Assembly (NCBI RefSeq): GCF_037975245.1
Contig: NC_092561.1
Span: 498,001 to 562,000, forward strand
Direction: 5' to 3'
Length of the DNA stretch: 64,000 nt
Source: Apostichopus japonicus
Lineage: Eukaryota > Echinodermata > Holothuroidea > Aspidochirotida > Stichopodidae
Part shown: positions 62,700-64,000 of the stretch, piece by piece
Layout: each line of letters opens with the position of its first letter
Position numbering within the stretch: position 1 is the stretch's first letter
Program-made: the position numbers and the translations under genes
The notes under the pieces: generated by a model
Database searches by the model: none
Seen by the model: only the letters and a program-made list of their open reading frames with translations
What the model was told of the DNA's origin: nothing

Positions 62700-64000
62700 A
62701 TAAATTGGCTTTGTATAACTGTCATTGAGGGTGTATTACCCAAGTGTTATGATTGTACAGAGTGCACCCCTTGTGCTTTGAATCTGGTTATTCTGTATAA
62801 AATTGTATATACTGTAAATGTAAATATATCTGATGCCCAGTCTAGCCTTCAGGCAGAGCTACAAGTTTTAACTTTTAGTTGTGGATGATATGAGGGGGGG
62901 GGGGGGGAGGGGTACGTGGAGGAGAAATAATCCAGGCTGGTACAGTAGTATTTCTTGTACAGTAAGAATAGGACAATTTTCAGCAAGTTGTGGTGACTAA
63001 AACCTTTGAGGAGGAAGTAGGAAAGTCTAGGAGGGAAAAATAGTGGGTGAGGGAGTTTTCTCATTCCACCCACCTCTCTGCAACATCACTGAAAATGTGA
63101 TATAATGTGATGTGGATACCAAAACTGTGTGAAGTCTGTTCTTGCAATATAGGATGGCAGACCTATTTTGGTAAATAAACTTCAAGAATGTTTTGGGGAT
63201 AAATTGCTGTAATGTTCCGGTACCTAAGGTTCACTGGCTATGAAAAGAAAAACATATTTCACGCTTCCAGGAAGACATTCAAATGATCCAAGGTTTAACA
63301 GACAGTTCTGTTTTAATAATTATCAGGCATCATACCAGTGAACTGTACAATATACATAGATATACTGTATGTAACTTACTACATAGCCTTGAATGAAAAG
63401 GCAATGAAAACTCCAGACATAGTTTGAGTGGTTTTTGTGGTAGCTGACGTGGAGCTTTAGATTAATCTTACAGATAATCATACATAATGTTCTGATGGCA
63501 TGATTTCCTCCATCCAACACAATGGCCTTTGTACTTCAATTACATAAGTTTGCCAAATTCAAGGAGCCAGTTATCTGGTATCGACCCATATAATATTAAT
63601 TAAGTACAAATGAAACATACTGTACAATAGTATGGGCCTGCACACCGTATTAAAATCATATTTTGTGGAGAGTAATATTCATGCTATCCTACTAACATGT
63701 ATGCACTGTTCTACTGCTACTGTACGTACAGTACAACAACTGTAAATTCTTGTATTATATTCACTGTTCAAAGTACTGTTTAGTACAAATATCATTATGT
63801 TCATATATATGGTTTAAGAGGCAAATTCTGTTTAAATGTGAATATTGCTATCTGTACTAAATATCAGTCAGGACAAAGTCAGAAAAACAGAAAGCCATTT
63901 AAATGCAAAGTTTTGGCAAACTGCCAATTTTATTACTATGAGATATAGATTAATGAGCCAAAATTTCCCAAAAGATGGGTGTGGTTGTTACTTCACATAG
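62700..64000. other. Non-coding sequence to window end
   Basis: AT-rich, with a G-run at 62895-62907. No gene or repeat is recognised on either strand. Confidence 0.5.

Overview
The window is animal (metazoan) nuclear DNA. About 80% of it is the 3' part of one long, intron-rich gene on the + strand. Joining 58 exons between positions 97 and 50936, each flanked by GT..AG splice sites and with intact phase throughout, gives 3313 continuous residues of an axonemal dynein heavy chain. Its motor motifs and its C-terminus identify it as DNAH1, an inner-arm heavy chain of motile cilia and flagella. Roughly 950 N-terminal residues lie upstream of the window. AT-rich introns, many poly-G/poly-C tracts, minisatellites and dispersed repeats suggest a marine invertebrate, possibly an echinoderm. 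That taxonomic guess is inference only.

Layout: 97-6267 is the tail/linker; 6479-9671 AAA1; 10160-15859 AAA2; 16409-17585 an acidic/lysine-rich AAA2-AAA3 connector; 18404-22178 AAA3; 23007-25338 AAA4; 25696-28930 the stalk with its microtubule-binding tip; 29765-34972 AAA5; 35593-38175 AAA6; 38686-50936 the C-terminal domain. The stop codon is at 50934-50936 and a poly(A) signal is at 51104-51109. From 51.1 to 57.5 kb is intergenic DNA with an 80-bp satellite, a palindrome-headed dispersed repeat and weak tRNA-derived remnants. At 58067-58156 there is a probable first coding exon (30 codons) of a second + strand gene of unknown identity; its other exons were not found. The rest, to 64000, looks like its first intron and holds a hAT-like MITE with a perfect 8-bp target duplication and a small tRNA-like element carrying a hammerhead ribozyme motif.

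Most notable are two things. (1) Three exon boundaries of the dynein gene (starts of the exons at 8390 and 41917, end of the exon at 37484) have been tandemly copied into the adjacent intron, making arrays of decoy splice sites; in the first array all eight decoys would put a stop codon in frame. (2) A minus-strand element at about 62554-62690 joins a Pol III-type tRNA-like promoter to a hammerhead ribozyme core, reminiscent of the schistosome SINE-like satellite. A second, degenerate hammerhead-like sequence lies in a dynein intron at 34308-34346.
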